Source: Diabrotica undecimpunctata (Eukaryota; Arthropoda; Insecta; Coleoptera; Chrysomelidae). Taken from it: DNA of 64,000 nt. The notes under the pieces were generated by a model that did not search any database, was not told the DNA's origin, and saw only the letters and a program-made list of their open reading frames with translations. The stretch lies in the NCBI RefSeq assembly GCF_040954645.1, contig NC_092803.1, positions 68,172,427-68,236,426 of the forward strand. The letters run 5' to 3'. The position numbers and the translations under genes were made by a program. How positions within the stretch are numbered: position 1 is the first letter of the stretch; the number at the start of each line of letters is the position of its first letter. This document shows, piece after piece, positions 43,170 to 54,900 of the stretch.

Positions 43170-45390
43170 GCCGATCTTGACCGTGAGGTTGAAAAACGAA
43201 CGCGAATGGAATGCATATTAGCCTTTCAACTTATGAAAAAGTTGTTAAGACGCCATCTATGATAAGGACTTGCAACATATACAAATATTCTTCGAGAAGG
43301 AACATACAACAATAAAAATGTCACAGAATAGTGTTGCGTTCTGCACATAGGATGACCTCAATATAACAATTGGGGTCATCACAAAGTAGAGAGAATATAT
43401 TCTGTTCAATTCAGAACTCGCTGGTTTCCCCCTTTCGCAAGATAAGCAAGACGATCGTATGAAATTCTATTTAAAAATAAGTAAAATCAATAAACAAATT
43501 ACATACATTTAATTACAACAAATCCTTTATATCTGCAATTTAAAATACGCGTGACAAGTGCGTTAAGAAAGGTGAATGAATTAACGTAAAAAACACAGCT
43601 GTTTGGAACTAAATATGATACGATGGATATCTATACATCACACAAACCGCTTGTTTCCGGATAAAATCATAACAGGAATATGCTAGAATATGATACGACA
43701 GGCAATACCAAAGTCAATGCAATAAACGAACCAAACAATATAAGTAATATACATAGCTACACATATCAAGTAATAGTAAAATAAAATATACAATTAAACT
43801 ATACAGTAAATACGCTAAAATGAATGTTTATATATACGCAAAATGTTCTTTTAAAAGTTCAAATCACGACACAATATGAAATAGCTAGTTCAGCATACAA
43901 GAGGAATTTCTTAACAATGTGCATCTACCAGTAAATAAAACAAAACAAATGCAAAATTTTCAATTGACAATGTTCAATCGCGATCGCGGCACAGCTGAGA
44001 TAAAGTTCTAAACAAATATGAAATCTATATACTTACCAAATAAACGTACTTGATATATGCAGCAACAAGATAAATGGTGTATTGTACCTTACCCAATGAA
44101 ATGATAGCACCAGTGCACCCTGGGTACACTATCGCCAAAGACGTCGTCAGCGACGTACAGGAACCACAAAAAGTTGATAATGGACCAGCCTCCACCCCAA
44201 CTGCATAAAACGACTGTCGCGGTCACAAGACCGAAGCGAAGTGTCTCAGGTACTCTTAACCAAAAACGCACGTCTGTCCCATATGGCATATGGAACCCAT
44301 CTCTTATCTCAAATACACGTCTGTGTCATTTTGTAGATGGCTCGTCTCGTAATATGTAGTTTTTAACACAGCTGTATTTTATGTACACGGAATCTTGGAA
44401 TACGGGGAGAATCAAAACTACCACAAAGTCTGGTAATATTATATAAATGTTTATACATCGTTACAAAACTGCAACAAATAGTACAAGCCAGAAAAGCTAT
44501 ACATATCACTGAAATTCTTGATTCTAAAGTAGTTATAATCTTTTCGCAATCGAGACAGAGTAATAAATCAAAATAGTAAGGAAATTTACAGCTCGGGAGG
44601 CTAAAACAAAATATGTATTTTATTAGACTTTGCCGCTGAAAATGTCGTAAATTGAATTCTACCTGTGCCCACAAGAGCCGATTATTTTAATCTTACTTTA
44701 ATCCGTTTTAAGACTCTGACGGCCGTACTTTTATGAAAATTCTGTCATACGTAGTTATATATACAATACTTAGGGATACTATGCTCCAATTTCTATTTTG
44801 ACCTCAAATGTTTTCTGATATATGAAGACATTTTTACTATTTTTTTAGCAACGGTATATTCCATTTCATCACACAAACGACTTCTAACGATATATTAGTA
44901 CAGATTCTTGCAATCTTGATTGCCAATTTGGGACTATGGCGACACGGTCTTTCTTGTGAAAACACAAAGTAACAAGCATTTTATAAAGTAATCTACGGGA
45001 CGACCTTGATTGCATTAATAGCTCGCTTTGTTTGCCAATAAAGTCAACTCCGCGAATAGCAGGGAAACATAGATTTATAAAAATCCCGAAAAAAAAACAC
45101 GTAGTTTAAGATTTCCTGGTCTCTAAGGCTAGAGTACGTTGATCTTTGATTTAAAAATAACGACATTAAGCTCGGAATGAACTTGTGAAATTTTCGTTTA
45201 TTTAAGGTGAATGTTTTGTTGATTATAATAAACGGTCGGCACGGGTGGACGTAGAAAAAATTTAGACAACCGGAAAGATATAATTCTCTATGTATATTGA
45301 AAGTATATAACGTTTAAAGTGCAAAAACAACCAGAGTATATGATTATTGGTATAAGATGGGTCGATAAAACGAGGAAGATGGAAGTAATA
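43170..45390. other. no gene recognised
   Basis: AT-rich with no supported gene. The block 44080-44330 is less AT-rich and contains the sequence related to 41025-41065. Its short open frames on both strands show no domain. Confidence 0.35.
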
Positions 45391-45392
45391 TA

Positions 45393-46396
45393 TGTCCTAA
45401 AAGTTTTGGCATACCATATTTATCGAATTTTTTTTAATGAAGAAATTTATTTAAACACTATCTAGTTATCATAAACTTAATACTTAACTAAACTATTCAG
45501 ATCAATTTGTCTCAGTTTTTCGTAAATTCGTTGACATAATTGTTCTTTATCTTAGGCTTCCCAGCCTCCATGATAAACTTTCGTAGACAGTAAAGCCCAA
45601 AATTCTTCTATTGGTGGAGCCTGCGGCAAGTACGGAATATGGAGATTATCGTTTTTTGGGAACAATGCATGATGCTAGGTCTGGTCAAAATATGATATCG
45701 TCATTAGCATGATGTTCGTGGACAAGCTGAAGCAATTTGGAAAGGCAGTTATCAATATAGTTCTGACTATTCAAAGCTTCACCTTTCACTCTTCCCACAA
45801 AAGGTCGGGGTACACCCCTGTTCAGTATTACTCAAAGTGAAATACTTTTCGGCATCTAGAATAATAATTTTTTCATTAGCAAAGTATTGCCGACACCATC
45901 TTAGCATACGAAGGAGTTGCGCTTGAGAGTATGTGTGGCACTTACATCGCTTTCGATATTTAAGACTATTCCTCCTTAATTCCAACCATATCGTGCTCTT
46001 AGAAGATCTGTATTGACGAGCCAGTCTCCCCGTTGACATTCCAACCTGTTTTTTTCTTCTCACCAATCTCTCTGACCTCTGTGCAATAGATGCACGTAGT
46101 ATTCCACTTTTTGGGAGATTCAGACATGGTATTCCCTGCTCGCACGGATTTCCGTGAAATGTATTCATTCTGGAATATTCGACAGATATCAGCTTTGGGC
46201 ACCCGCCCAACCAACTTGTAGATACTTTTTCTTATCTCTAATTTATACATCTTAAAGCTAAACCTAAATTAAATCAATAAATCTCAACTAACAGTAAACA
46301 AAGTAAACAAACTTTTGTTTCCAAAGGTAACTTAACATTATTGTATTTTTGTTAATATTAAAGCTAATAAATTTTATGCCAAAACTTTTAGCGACA
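45393..46396 (-). mobile_element. Tc1-like element with both TIRs and TA duplication
   Basis: A 1004-bp element. The left terminus tgtcctaaaagttttggcat (from 45393) and the inverted right terminus ending at 46396 match over 21-22 bases apart from a single-base indel. TA lies outside both tips (45391-45392 and 46397-46398). The transposase remnant lies inside on the minus strand. The ends are clean and the interior has lost a segment, so this is a deletion derivative. Confidence 0.9.
45440..46255 (-). pseudogene. Tc1-like DDE transposase, broken
   Basis: Minus-strand transposase between the TIRs 45393-46396. It starts MYKLEIRKSIYKLVGRVPKA at 46250, then ADICRIFQNEYISRKSVRAG (helix-turn-helix). 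In other frames come GRLARQYRSSKSTIWLELRR, IIILDAEKYFTLSNTEQ (first catalytic Asp region), LLQLVHEHHANDDIIF, a stop, PDLAS (second Asp), and after a deletion LPQAPPIEEFWALLSTKVYH and GGWEA (catalytic Glu). The ILDxExYF...PDLAS...PIExFW pattern marks a well-known Tc1-related family. The linker between PDLAS and the FxPKxxN block is largely lost, and at least three frameshifts and several stops are present. Confidence 0.82.
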
Positions 46397-46611
46397 TACG
46401 TTAATACGCCGGATAGGGAATGAACAGGAAGTTATATCCATTGTAAACAGAAGAAAAATTCCAATATTTGGGCTACCTAAGAGAGGACAAAACTTCTATC
46501 TAGTTCATAACATTAAGCAAGGCGAAACGAAGAAACGAGCACGAGCCTCAGAAGAATGTCATGCTTGCGAAATTTGACAGAATGATTGGCAGCATCACAA
46601 ATGAGCTGTTA

Positions 46612-47065
46612 AGCCGCCTTTACATGATGACAATTGGTGAGACAATTGTCAGAAGACAACTGACTGGCATGAAATTATTGTCTTCGTCTAAACACTTCAG
46701 GCCAATTGCCTTGCCAACTGCCCTCACAATTGGCCCAAAATTCAGTTGTCTCCGGGAGTAGACTGAGGACAATGAGCTGCGCCCAGTGAGCCCCCCCACC
46801 ACTCGAAATCTCAATTGTCGCGACAATTGGCGCTGTGTGAACGGTGTAGGCCAGCAGTGCTGTGTTGTTTTTTGCCAGTTCCCTCACCGGATACAACAGA
46901 TGACGAGCAGTCGGCCATGTTTTAGCTGTCTACTGCCATGGCAATAGTTGGCCCCGTGTAAACAATTTCTCGTTCAACTGGACTGGCCTCCGACAATCCG
47001 CAACCACGTGATGACAATTGTTTAATGACAATTGTCTCGCCAATTGTCATCGTGTAAACGCGGCT
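46612..47065. mobile_element. MITE copy 1 (454 bp, TTA duplication)
   Basis: Terminal inverted repeats of about 40 bp, agccgcctttacatgatgac at the left tip and its complement (cgcggct) at the right. TTA flanks both sides (46609-46611 and 47066-47068). The interior carries many gacaattgtc palindromes and has no coding capacity. The three-base TWA duplication is typical of PIF/Harbinger transposons, so I infer a Harbinger-type MITE. The copy at 47276-47728 is in the same orientation and nearly identical. Confidence 0.85.
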
Positions 47066-47275
47066 TTAGATCTGTAGTAGGAAAATATCGACAAGATATA
47101 TTGTATTGACATGGGATTCAAGAATTGATTGTAATGAGAATTACACTTTACATTTTTTTTGACGTTTTTATTTCCAATGCGGAAGCCGTTTTCCAAAAAA
47201 TTTATTAATCAAGAATTTAATATGTTAATCTATAAATGTAAATATAGATAAACGTAACAGATTAACATAGGCTAA

Positions 47276-47728
47276 AGCCGCGTTTACACGATGACAATTG
47301 GCGAGACAATTGTCAGAAGACAACTGACTGGCATGAAATTATTGTCTTCGTCTAAACACTTCAGACCAATTGCCTTGCCAACTGCCCTCACAATTGGCCC
47401 AAAATTCAGTTGTCTCCGGGAGTAGACTGAGGACAATGAGCTGCGTCCAGTGTGCCCCCCACCACTCGAAATCTCAATTGTCGTGACAATTGGCGCCGTG
47501 TGAACGGTGTAGACCAGTAGTTCTGTCTTGTTTTTTGCCAGTTCTCTCACCGGACACAACAGATGACGAGCAGTCGGCCATGTTTTAACTGTCTACTGCC
47601 ATGGCAATAGTTGGCCTCGTATAAACATCTTCTCGTTCAACTGGACTGGCCTCCGACAATCCGCAACCACGTGATGACAATTGTCCAATGACAATTGTCT
47701 CGCCAATTGTGATCGTGTAAACGCGGCT
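47276..47728. mobile_element. MITE copy 2 (453 bp, TAA duplication)
   Basis: Same element as 46612-47065 with tips agccgcgtttacacgatgac and cgcggct, flanked by TAA on both sides (47273-47275 and 47729-47731). By eye it differs from copy 1 at only a small number of positions. Two independent TWA duplications of different sequence (TTA and TAA) define the exact ends and show separate insertions and not a tandem duplication. Confidence 0.88.
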
Positions 47729-47767
47729 TAACAATGTTTAGGCTACCTCTGAACTGTGATCATTAGC

Positions 47768-48793
47768 TAGAGATGTACCGGATCGGGTACCTGGCCAATC
47801 CTACCGCTAATCGGACAGGACCCCGGAATTATAGCCGGATCAGGACTTACCTATAAATATAAGGAAGTATTCTAACCGCTGTTATTTTACAAGTGTTATC
47901 TATTTAAACTTTAGATGTAATGAAAATTTATACTTAAGCCTCTAGTTATACCAAAATATGTATAAAAATAGAAAGGTTGCTTCATTTGAGACGTTGTGTA
48001 TCTATTTATATTACTGAAAATAGTGGTATAAATAATTTAAGCAGTAATCAATGGGACCCCTTGCAATTTATCCTTAAATTACTTAGACCTTTTGAAGAAA
48101 TAACGAAACTGATGAGCAGCACAGACTTAGCAATTTTAGAAGGATTCCAAAAATTGCTGTAATAGTACGCTGTCTTTTGTCTAATAAAATACAACAGTTA
48201 TATGGCGTTGGAACTATGAAAGAAAGTCTCATTACTGAAATCAACAAAAGGTTTTCCGATGAGGAGTCCAAGGATTGTTTTACCATCTCTACTATTTTAG
48301 ATCCCAGATATAAAACATTTTGTTTTCAAGTAATACTATAGATGGAGCTATCAAAAAGATGTGAGAAAAATCACAGAAATTAATAAAATCAATATCGATG
48401 AGTCTAAATTTGAAAAACAAGTAGATGATAAAGATAGCGTGATTATTATTAGCGAAGATGAGGATGAAGTAACTTTAACCGCTAGGCAAAAAAGAGCGAG
48501 GATAAAGATTCTTCAATAAATTTATGTATGACACTGTGTAAGTGCTACGATGACTTTGTATATAACATCTACATTCTCTATGAGTGGTTCGAAAGCCAAC
48601 ATACTCCAAGAACTTGAAGTTTACTCTGAAATGCCGATTATTGATAAAAAGTCAAGACCCAATTGAGTTTTGGAGCAGACACTCTGGAATTCCGACCGAA
48701 TCATGATGCTGATCCGACCGAACAATAGGTCCAGTCAATTGGCCGGATCGGGTCGAATTGGTGGTACCACCGAAATTCCGGTGCATCTTTACC
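47768..48793 (+). pseudogene. hAT transposon remnant
   Basis: Imperfect terminal repeats, tagagatgtaccgga at 47768 and the complement of taaagatgcaccggaa ending about 48793, resemble hAT termini. Between them the plus strand reads SSNQWDPLQFILKLLRPFEE, ITKLMSSTDLAILEGFQKLL, then broken frames with STILDPRYKTF-like and a charged KFEKQVDDKDSVIIISEDED, and finally the dimerisation-region start LEVYSEMPIIDKKSRP. The (x)WxxxxxxxxLLxPFEExTxxxSS block is characteristic of hAT transposases. The DDE Asp residues and the BED finger are missing. An 8-bp duplication was not recognised. Confidence 0.72.
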
Positions 48794-48840
48794 TCCAACC
48801 TAGTAAAATTTTTTGATAGTCTTTTTACTGGTCTTCGTAT

Positions 48841-49113
48841 GTTTGGTTTCTGGGTCATATTTCATCTTTCATCCATCTTTCGTCCATCTCTCTCGTAGCT
48901 CATCCTTTTAATTTGATCTCTCCAAATGCGCGCTATAACCCACCTCGCCGTATCCTGTAGTTCCTGTCTTTTTCTAATACCATGGTTTCTTATTTTATCC
49001 TTAAGAGTTACTTCCTTGATAATTATTAATATTTTAATTTTTGTTGTTAATGTTTCGGCTTTGGATTCTGTGACGTACATGTGTAATGAGATCCTATGCA
49101 TGTTTGTACTCAT
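48841..49113 (-). pseudogene. LINE tail, degraded
   Basis: Minus-strand reading EVTLKDKIRNHGIRKRQELQ, then DTARWVIARIWRDQIKRMSY and, nearer the 3' end, IRRPVKRLSKNF. This parallels the RxRDKIRNExIRxRxxxxD, HxxRM and RRPxKRW blocks of LINE ORF2 C-termini. It is short and decayed; the clade is not determinable. Confidence 0.5.
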
Positions 49114-49279
49114 GTTTGTTCAGGTTAGCCTTGGAAACAATTGTACTCACTTAACTAATGTTCTGGAATGTTAGTTATGTTGTGCAGCTGTTATGTTAGT
49201 GAGGCTCTCCAACAGCGACCTAGTTCTAGTAGCTTTTTTACTAGCGAACGGACGAAACGAATACTGCTAGGGCATTGGT

Positions 49280-49315
49280 CCCTGCCTGTCGTAAGAGGCG
49301 ACTGATGGGATGGAA
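49280..49315 (+). other. conserved-looking structured motif of unknown class
   Basis: The string cctgcctgtcgtaagaggcg followed by actgatggga forms a short stem, gtcg (49288-49291) pairing with cgac (49299-49302) around a 7-base loop, with tccc/ggga able to pair outside it. It lies in a less AT-rich segment (49190-49440) with no readable protein. I suspect a repeat-family untranslated region or small structured RNA but cannot name it. Confidence 0.35.
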
Positions 49316-49319
49316 TGAG

Positions 49320-51150
49320 AGGTGTTAAGCCGTCGTTTGAGGTGTCGAGATCGCAGCAACGGACACAGGGCGCGATCATATTTGTAGGAACAGTAACGTG
49401 AACGTCCCCCAGGTCCCCTGGTGCGGTTGTAACTATGACTCATAAAAGTTTACAGAACCTAAAGTCCATATCAACACAAAGTTGTATAATGAGACTTTTA
49501 AGACGCTCTATTAAGCATTAAGATGAAAACGACCAGGAAGCTCTCACGTGGTGTCATTCTTAAGCACAACATTGCTCAGCCTCATGTTGCCAAAGTGGTG
49601 AAAGAAAATCTACAACGAATGGATGGAGATCTAAATGGAGATGTGGATATAAAAGGGACTTTCACATCTTTCACTACTGAAAAAGACGTTAAAAAGTATT
49701 CGTTTTCAGTCGGACGAAGAAGTACAAAATAAATACCGTAAAAGAATTCTTCGAGCAGTAGCCACAAGAATTTTTTAAGTAGATTATACAACGGTTGGTG
49801 ATGTGCCTTAACTGTAGTGGAAGCAAACAAGCCTCGCAACGCAACCCTTCAAAATAATTTTAATTACTTTTCGGGAGGTACTTAGTAACTAGTCATCCAT
49901 AGCCACTAGCTTCAAAAAACACTAGTTAATTTTTTAAAGTTTCTCAGATTCCTTATCACCTGTTACTGGTTAAGCACGTGAAACGTTAGAAATTGTCTTA
50001 CAAATGATATTTTATGTAATTGCAATAACAACAAACGAATATGCAACGTGAAAGATTCCAAATAAACATCCGTTGTTACGGCACGTGCCACGGATCCGAT
50101 CCTGGCAGCAGTATACGCATTTGATTCGTGTAGAATTGTATGTCTCGTTTTGCGACATCGAAGTGGATATTGTAATTGCGTTTTCTACATATAAAATATT
50201 CTTAGATAAACAAATCTATCAGTAATTGTCGAGCGCGTGATGCAAATGAATTCATAATGAAATAAACATGGCTTCATGCTTGGAAACTTCTCAATTACCG
50301 ACCGTTCGATATTCCATGGATGGACTGTTTCATCATTTTGCTAACGATTCTGTCGAAATGAGTTAAAAATTGTCACGATTGTTCGTTCAAGTAGAGAATA
50401 CCAGGTTTGTTCGATGACTATATGGCCTAAGAAAGGAAACTTTAAAAAATAAAAAAAAAATCATTTTGTTTTTCAGCATGATCATCACTGAAAGCCAAAT
50501 ATGGACGAATGGAGCACTAATTTATATTTAGAATCGGTGTAAAACGTGCGGCGACGTAGCAAGTTCTTTTTTTTTCGGTGGTTTGGTATTAATTTGAGTG
50601 CTTGTTTAGATAATCTGTTCTAGTTTATTCTATGTATGAATCCGTACCAGGTAAGTTGTTATGTTGTTAAAAGCCTTATTTTTTACGTTTCAATCTCAGT
50701 ATGGAAGACTCACTGGTTATTCCAAAGCATTTGCTTTTTTCATATGAGGCTATTTGAGGCAAACCATCTATCTTGCTATATATTTGGCGGTCTTTCTGGT
50801 AGCCTTCTTCCGTTAGATTTTCCATCTCTTTGCTTTGCCACACTGCAGCTTTGTTTTAATGCGTTTGGAGATTTTGTTATTAAACCATTGATGCTTTATA
50901 GATCTTTAAATCCTCGTGCGTTAAAAATCAAAACTAGGATAACCTGCCAGTGTTTTGGCGTGCTAATAAGAAAGCGAGGGTTATATGTGTAATTTTTTGT
51001 GACTTGTTCCGGAATTGTTTTGTTTCTGAAGCTATGCATGCAAATATAAACGTGACATTTTTACCTCCCAATAAGACGGCTTTGCTTTAACCCATGGAAC
51101 AAGGAATAATCCAGTCCTTTAAGCTCTATTACATTAGAAGAACCTTTAAA
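49320..51150. other. no gene recognised
   Basis: AT-rich with no supported gene. Short open frames (for example at 49523 and 50636) show no domains. Confidence 0.4.
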
Positions 51151-51159
51151 ATGATACTG

Positions 51160-51450
51160 AATAATATGGGATGTGTTCATGATATGAATGTTATGGAATG
51201 CTGGAATGGAACATAAAAGAATCATTGCAAGAACTGAAGCCTGTGGCCTCTTCTGACTGCGGGAAATGAGCTTTGTGATCTATTTATGAAAATTGATCCA
51301 TCTACGGAACGAAGTCTTATTTGTAAGAAGCAAATTGCTAATGCCACTGCTGAATATCAGTCTGAATTGAGGGTGTTTTTAAAAGCTGCCAAGCTAAAGA
51401 AAATTACTAAATTCTTTAAACCATTGCCTAAACCTAAAGATAATATGTAA
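51160..51450 (+). pseudogene. possible transposase C-terminal piece (pogo-like?)
   Basis: A plus-strand reading, ELCDLFMKIDPSTERSLICK, then KQIANATAEYQSELRVFLKA and AKLKKITKFFKPLPKPKDNM, is open to a TAA near 51450. The ending KITKFFKP resembles the C-terminal tails of pogo/Tigger-type transposases. No DDE core precedes it, so the assignment is weak. Family B LINE sequence begins straight after it. Confidence 0.3.
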
Positions 51451-51454
51451 CTAA

Positions 51455-53484
51455 TCAATATTTACAAATTACGACTGGCCACAAAATTACAAAATGTGGA
51501 TCGAGAAAATATATCAGCGGAAGAATTATACCAGCAACTTAAAAAATGCATTCATGAGGCTGCAAGTGAAGCTTTGGGGTATAAAGACAAACATGAAACA
51601 AAAAATTAAGAATGGTGGTCGGAGAATATGCAAACGTTAGTAAACAAGAAGAAAACTGCTTATCAGAAATGGATGTCAACGAGAAAGGAGGAAGATCACA
51701 ATATATATAAAATTAAATCGAGATGTAAAAAGAGAAGTAGTGAAAAGTAAAAATGAGATGTGGGATCGAAGATGTGCAGAGGTGGATAGGTATATGGGTG
51801 GAACAAGAGTTGGGCAAGCGTGGAAGGTGATAAAGTCTCTCCGGAGGGAAGGAAAGGAAAAATCTTACTTACAGTTAATAGATTTAAAACAGTGGAAACA
51901 CCATTATGAGGTCTTACTGACAGAGGATAGATGTAAATTCCAAGAGATCGAAATGGAAGAAATATCCGAACATACACAAATAATTGAGATAACAACCGGA
52001 GAGTTAAGCGATGCCCTCAAAAGATCGAAAAACGGTAAAGCCGCAGTACCCGGAGGCATCCCAATTGAGTTGGTAAAGTATGGACCAAAAATATTACATG
52101 AGATATTGGTTCAACTACTTAACAAATGCTTAAAAGGACAAAATATCCCCGATGATTGGAATGTTGGATACATCAGCTCAATATTCAAGAAAGGGGATAA
52201 ACGCAAATACTCTAATTATAGGGAAATAACTGTTATCAGCTCAGTGGGGAGGTTGTACGGTCGAATAATAAAAGAAAGAATAGAATCAGAATATGAAGAC
52301 ATAGAAGAACAAAATGGATTTCGTGCAGGAAGATCGTGCACTGATGGTATATTCGTTCTGCAGCAGGTAATCCTAATATGGCAATCAGCAGGTTGTCATA
52401 TTGATCGCCAACCTCAACAGAGAAGGCACTTAGGAGGAGGAGCAGGTAATCGAAAAACGGAATGCAAGGCACCTATCTACCCACCTATTGTTTGTAGATT
52501 TAGAGAAGGCATACGATACGATACCTTTGAAAAAACTGTTTCAAACATTGACGAAAGTAGGTCTCAGTAGAGAGTATGTGGATGCTATCGCAAATATATA
52601 CAAAAATGCAAGAAGTGTCGTTAAAGAAGGAAACTTTATATCTGAATCATTTCCAATAACAAAGGGGCTTAAACAAGGATGTTGTCTATCTCCTACCTTA
52701 TTTAAAATATATATTTAATCATCTTTATAGCAGTGGAGGAAACAAGTATCCGGAATGGGAATAGACATAGGCGATGGTAAATGTCTAACAGCTTTATTTT
52801 TCGCAGATGATCAGGTAGTCGTAGCGAATGATGAGGAAGACATGGACTACATGTTTAGAAAACTAAAGAAAAAATATATGAATATGTCAAAGACAGAGTA
52901 TCTTAAAATAGGAGATGATGAAAAAGATCCAGAGTTAGAAATTAGAAACACAAAAACATGTAATGAATATAAATATCTCAGATCTATAATATCTAAAGAA
53001 GGTACTACCAAAAGAGATATCGAAAACAGAACGCAGCAGGGAAAAAAAGCGGTAAACTCTCTACTATGGTCTAAAGATATTAGAGAAGAAACGAAATTGA
53101 CAATCTATCGAACCTTGGTAGAGCCTATTAGACTTATGGGGCAGAAGTTTAGCAGATCACGAAAAAAGAGAAAAAGTATAGAAGTAGTAGAAATGGATTT
53201 TCTAAGGAGAGCGTGTGGTGTATCTAAAAAAGATCATATCAGGAATGAAGATATTGAAAGTGTAGACAGTAGACAGACAGTGTAGACAGAATTGAAACGA
53301 GACAACTAGTCTGGTATGGTCACGTGAAGCGAATGAATGAAGATAGATGGCCAAAGAAATGTTTAAATTACATACCACAACAAAGAAGAAGAAGGGGAAG
53401 GCCTTCAGTTGCCTGGGAAAAAAATGTATGACACATAATGAGAGCTAGAGCCATCAAAGAAGACGAATGGATGGACAGAAAACG

Positions 53485-53487
<3 letters not shown>
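51455..53487 (+). pseudogene. LINE family B endonuclease-RT linker, RT and tail
   Basis: The largest family B copy. It opens with the linker LRLATKLQNVDRENISAEEL, WWSENMQTLVNKKKTAYQKW, then RT fingers ELSDALKRSKNGKAAVPGGI, PDDWNVGYISSIFKKGDKRK, EEQNGFRAGRSCTDGIFVLQ. After a frameshift come motif A FVDLEKAYDTIPLKK (52488) and KGLKQGCCLSPTLFKIYI, then CLTALFFADDQVVVANDEED (catalytic box, 52780-52850), YKYLRSIISKEGTTKRDIEN, EMDFLRRACGVSKKDHIRNE and the tail LVWYGHVKRMNEDRWPKK, RRRRGRPSVAWEKN. It ends where a (TA)n tract starts. A small gtagaca expansion (53263-53285) and several stops and frameshifts inactivate it. The endonuclease domain is absent. Confidence 0.9.

Positions 53488-53542
<55 letters not shown>
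53488..53542. repeat. (TA)n microsatellite
   Basis: A TA run at the junction between the family B LINE tail and the A/C-rich element. The other family B copy (16228) also borders a (TA)n run, but at its left end. Confidence 0.95.
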
Positions 53543-53546
<4 letters not shown>

Positions 53547-53610
53547 TCATCAATCCACACATATACATAATACATTCCAATTACACTCACAAACACACAC
53601 ACAACTCATC

Positions 53611-54900
53611 ATGCCACGAACACGATCAAAAGCACGAAAACGAAAAGAACCACCCAAACCACCAAAAACACCAGACACAGATTGGTACACCGATTCAAAC
53701 ACACACTCCACCTCATCACACGTGTCTGTCACCATAGATGGACACGAACCAAGGTCGCCACAGGAATGGACGCAGGCTCTGGGAGAGATCTACCACCAAA
53801 ATCCTGAGGCAGCCAGCGAACACCTCACACCAATAGTCCAAAACGTACACCAAAAAACAAAACAATCATCACCCACACCAGAGCAAATCAGAAAACTAAT
53901 CAATAATGCCTTTATGTCCGCTATTCCCTGATTCCACGGGTCCCATTCCCAACTTAAAAGAGTGGGAGAGGGACGTACGAGCCAACACAGATCAAAGTCA
54001 CATATCCATATCCAAGCAAAAACTCTCAGAATACATAGACACAAATAACACTACACCAAGAATACTCGCCACACCGAAGAAAACACAAAGAAACACACAC
54101 ACAATGCAACACTACCCTACCCCGTCCACATCCAAATCAGATACACCCTACCACGAACCTCCATCCCTCAACCCCCCCAATCACATCCCCACACGAACAC
54201 AAGACACAATCTCGCCAACACACACACCACCAACATCATCACCCATACATACACCCGCACAATCACCCTCTACACCACAACAAATAACACTCTCCCAATC
54301 CCAACCCCAAACCTCAAACACACAACAACCACCACCCACCCTTAGTTACAGAATCGAGCATATCCCCTCAGATATCTGCCAGCAGAGACCCTTCTACCGT
54401 CTCATCAAAGAACACAACCTCTTCCCTAATTTGGACTCAATCAAAGTCCTCCCATCCCAAAAGGCAACCTCCCTGCGAACTACAAAACTCATAGACATCC
54501 ACGACATCACAGCAAAACTCCGCAAAGTCACTCGAGATGACACCATCTTAATCACTGCACGTCAACCCAGCAAACCCCAAAATCCACTTCCCATTTTAAA
54601 TAATTCTCAAATCTTTCATTTAGTAATAGCCGGCGGCCACACCGCAACACACATCCCAATAACTATAATCAAACCCAACCAGTATACACATCCAAACAAA
54701 TCCCTTCATACCACCTTCCCTCCGATATGAAATCCTTAATACACTTCATATCCATGACCCTATTTAACGTCTTTCCTGAAAAGAGAAGCGCAACCATCCG
54801 ATACCTTAACCAAATATCCAATTCACTATACGGATATGCCATAACCACCTCCTGCTTTAATAACCATATAAACCAAACCTTCACCCAACTCCTCACGTAA
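53611..54900 (+). pseudogene. A/C-rich ORF1-like retroelement protein, frameshifted
   Basis: About 430 codons from the ATG at 53611 to the TAA at 54898-54900, in three frames with single-base shifts near 53925 and 54715. The N-terminus is basic (MPRTRSKARKRKEPPKPPKT). IDGHEPRSPQEWTQALGEIY and PTPEQIRKLINNAF follow, then IPNLKEWERDVRANTDQ, a long Pro/Thr/Ser/Gln-rich region, and a better-ordered C-terminal part: RPFYRLIKEHNLFPNLDSIK, IHDITAKLRKVTRDDTILIT, SQIFHLVIAGG, FNVFPEKRSATIRYLNQISN. I see no zinc knuckle, RT or endonuclease. The sense strand is A/C-rich and very G-poor. The 3' motif 55165-55259 is shared with a LINE tail at 15 kb, so I infer a LINE ORF1 (gag-like) protein; the domain itself is unrecognised. 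Confidence 0.55.

Noticed and set aside
46620..47559. Several 66-91-codon open frames in 46.6-47.6 kb
   Set aside because: They fall inside the two MITEs and look alike only because the MITEs are near-identical; no domain is present.
53438..53737. Open frames beginning with a run of Ile-Tyr at the (TA)n tract
   Set aside because: The TA repeat has no stops in these frames. The ATG at 53611 is the sensible start for the downstream frame.
54669..54896. 75-codon minus-strand open frame in the A/C-rich element
   Set aside because: Antisense shadow; the plus-strand reading continues the same protein after a single-base shift.
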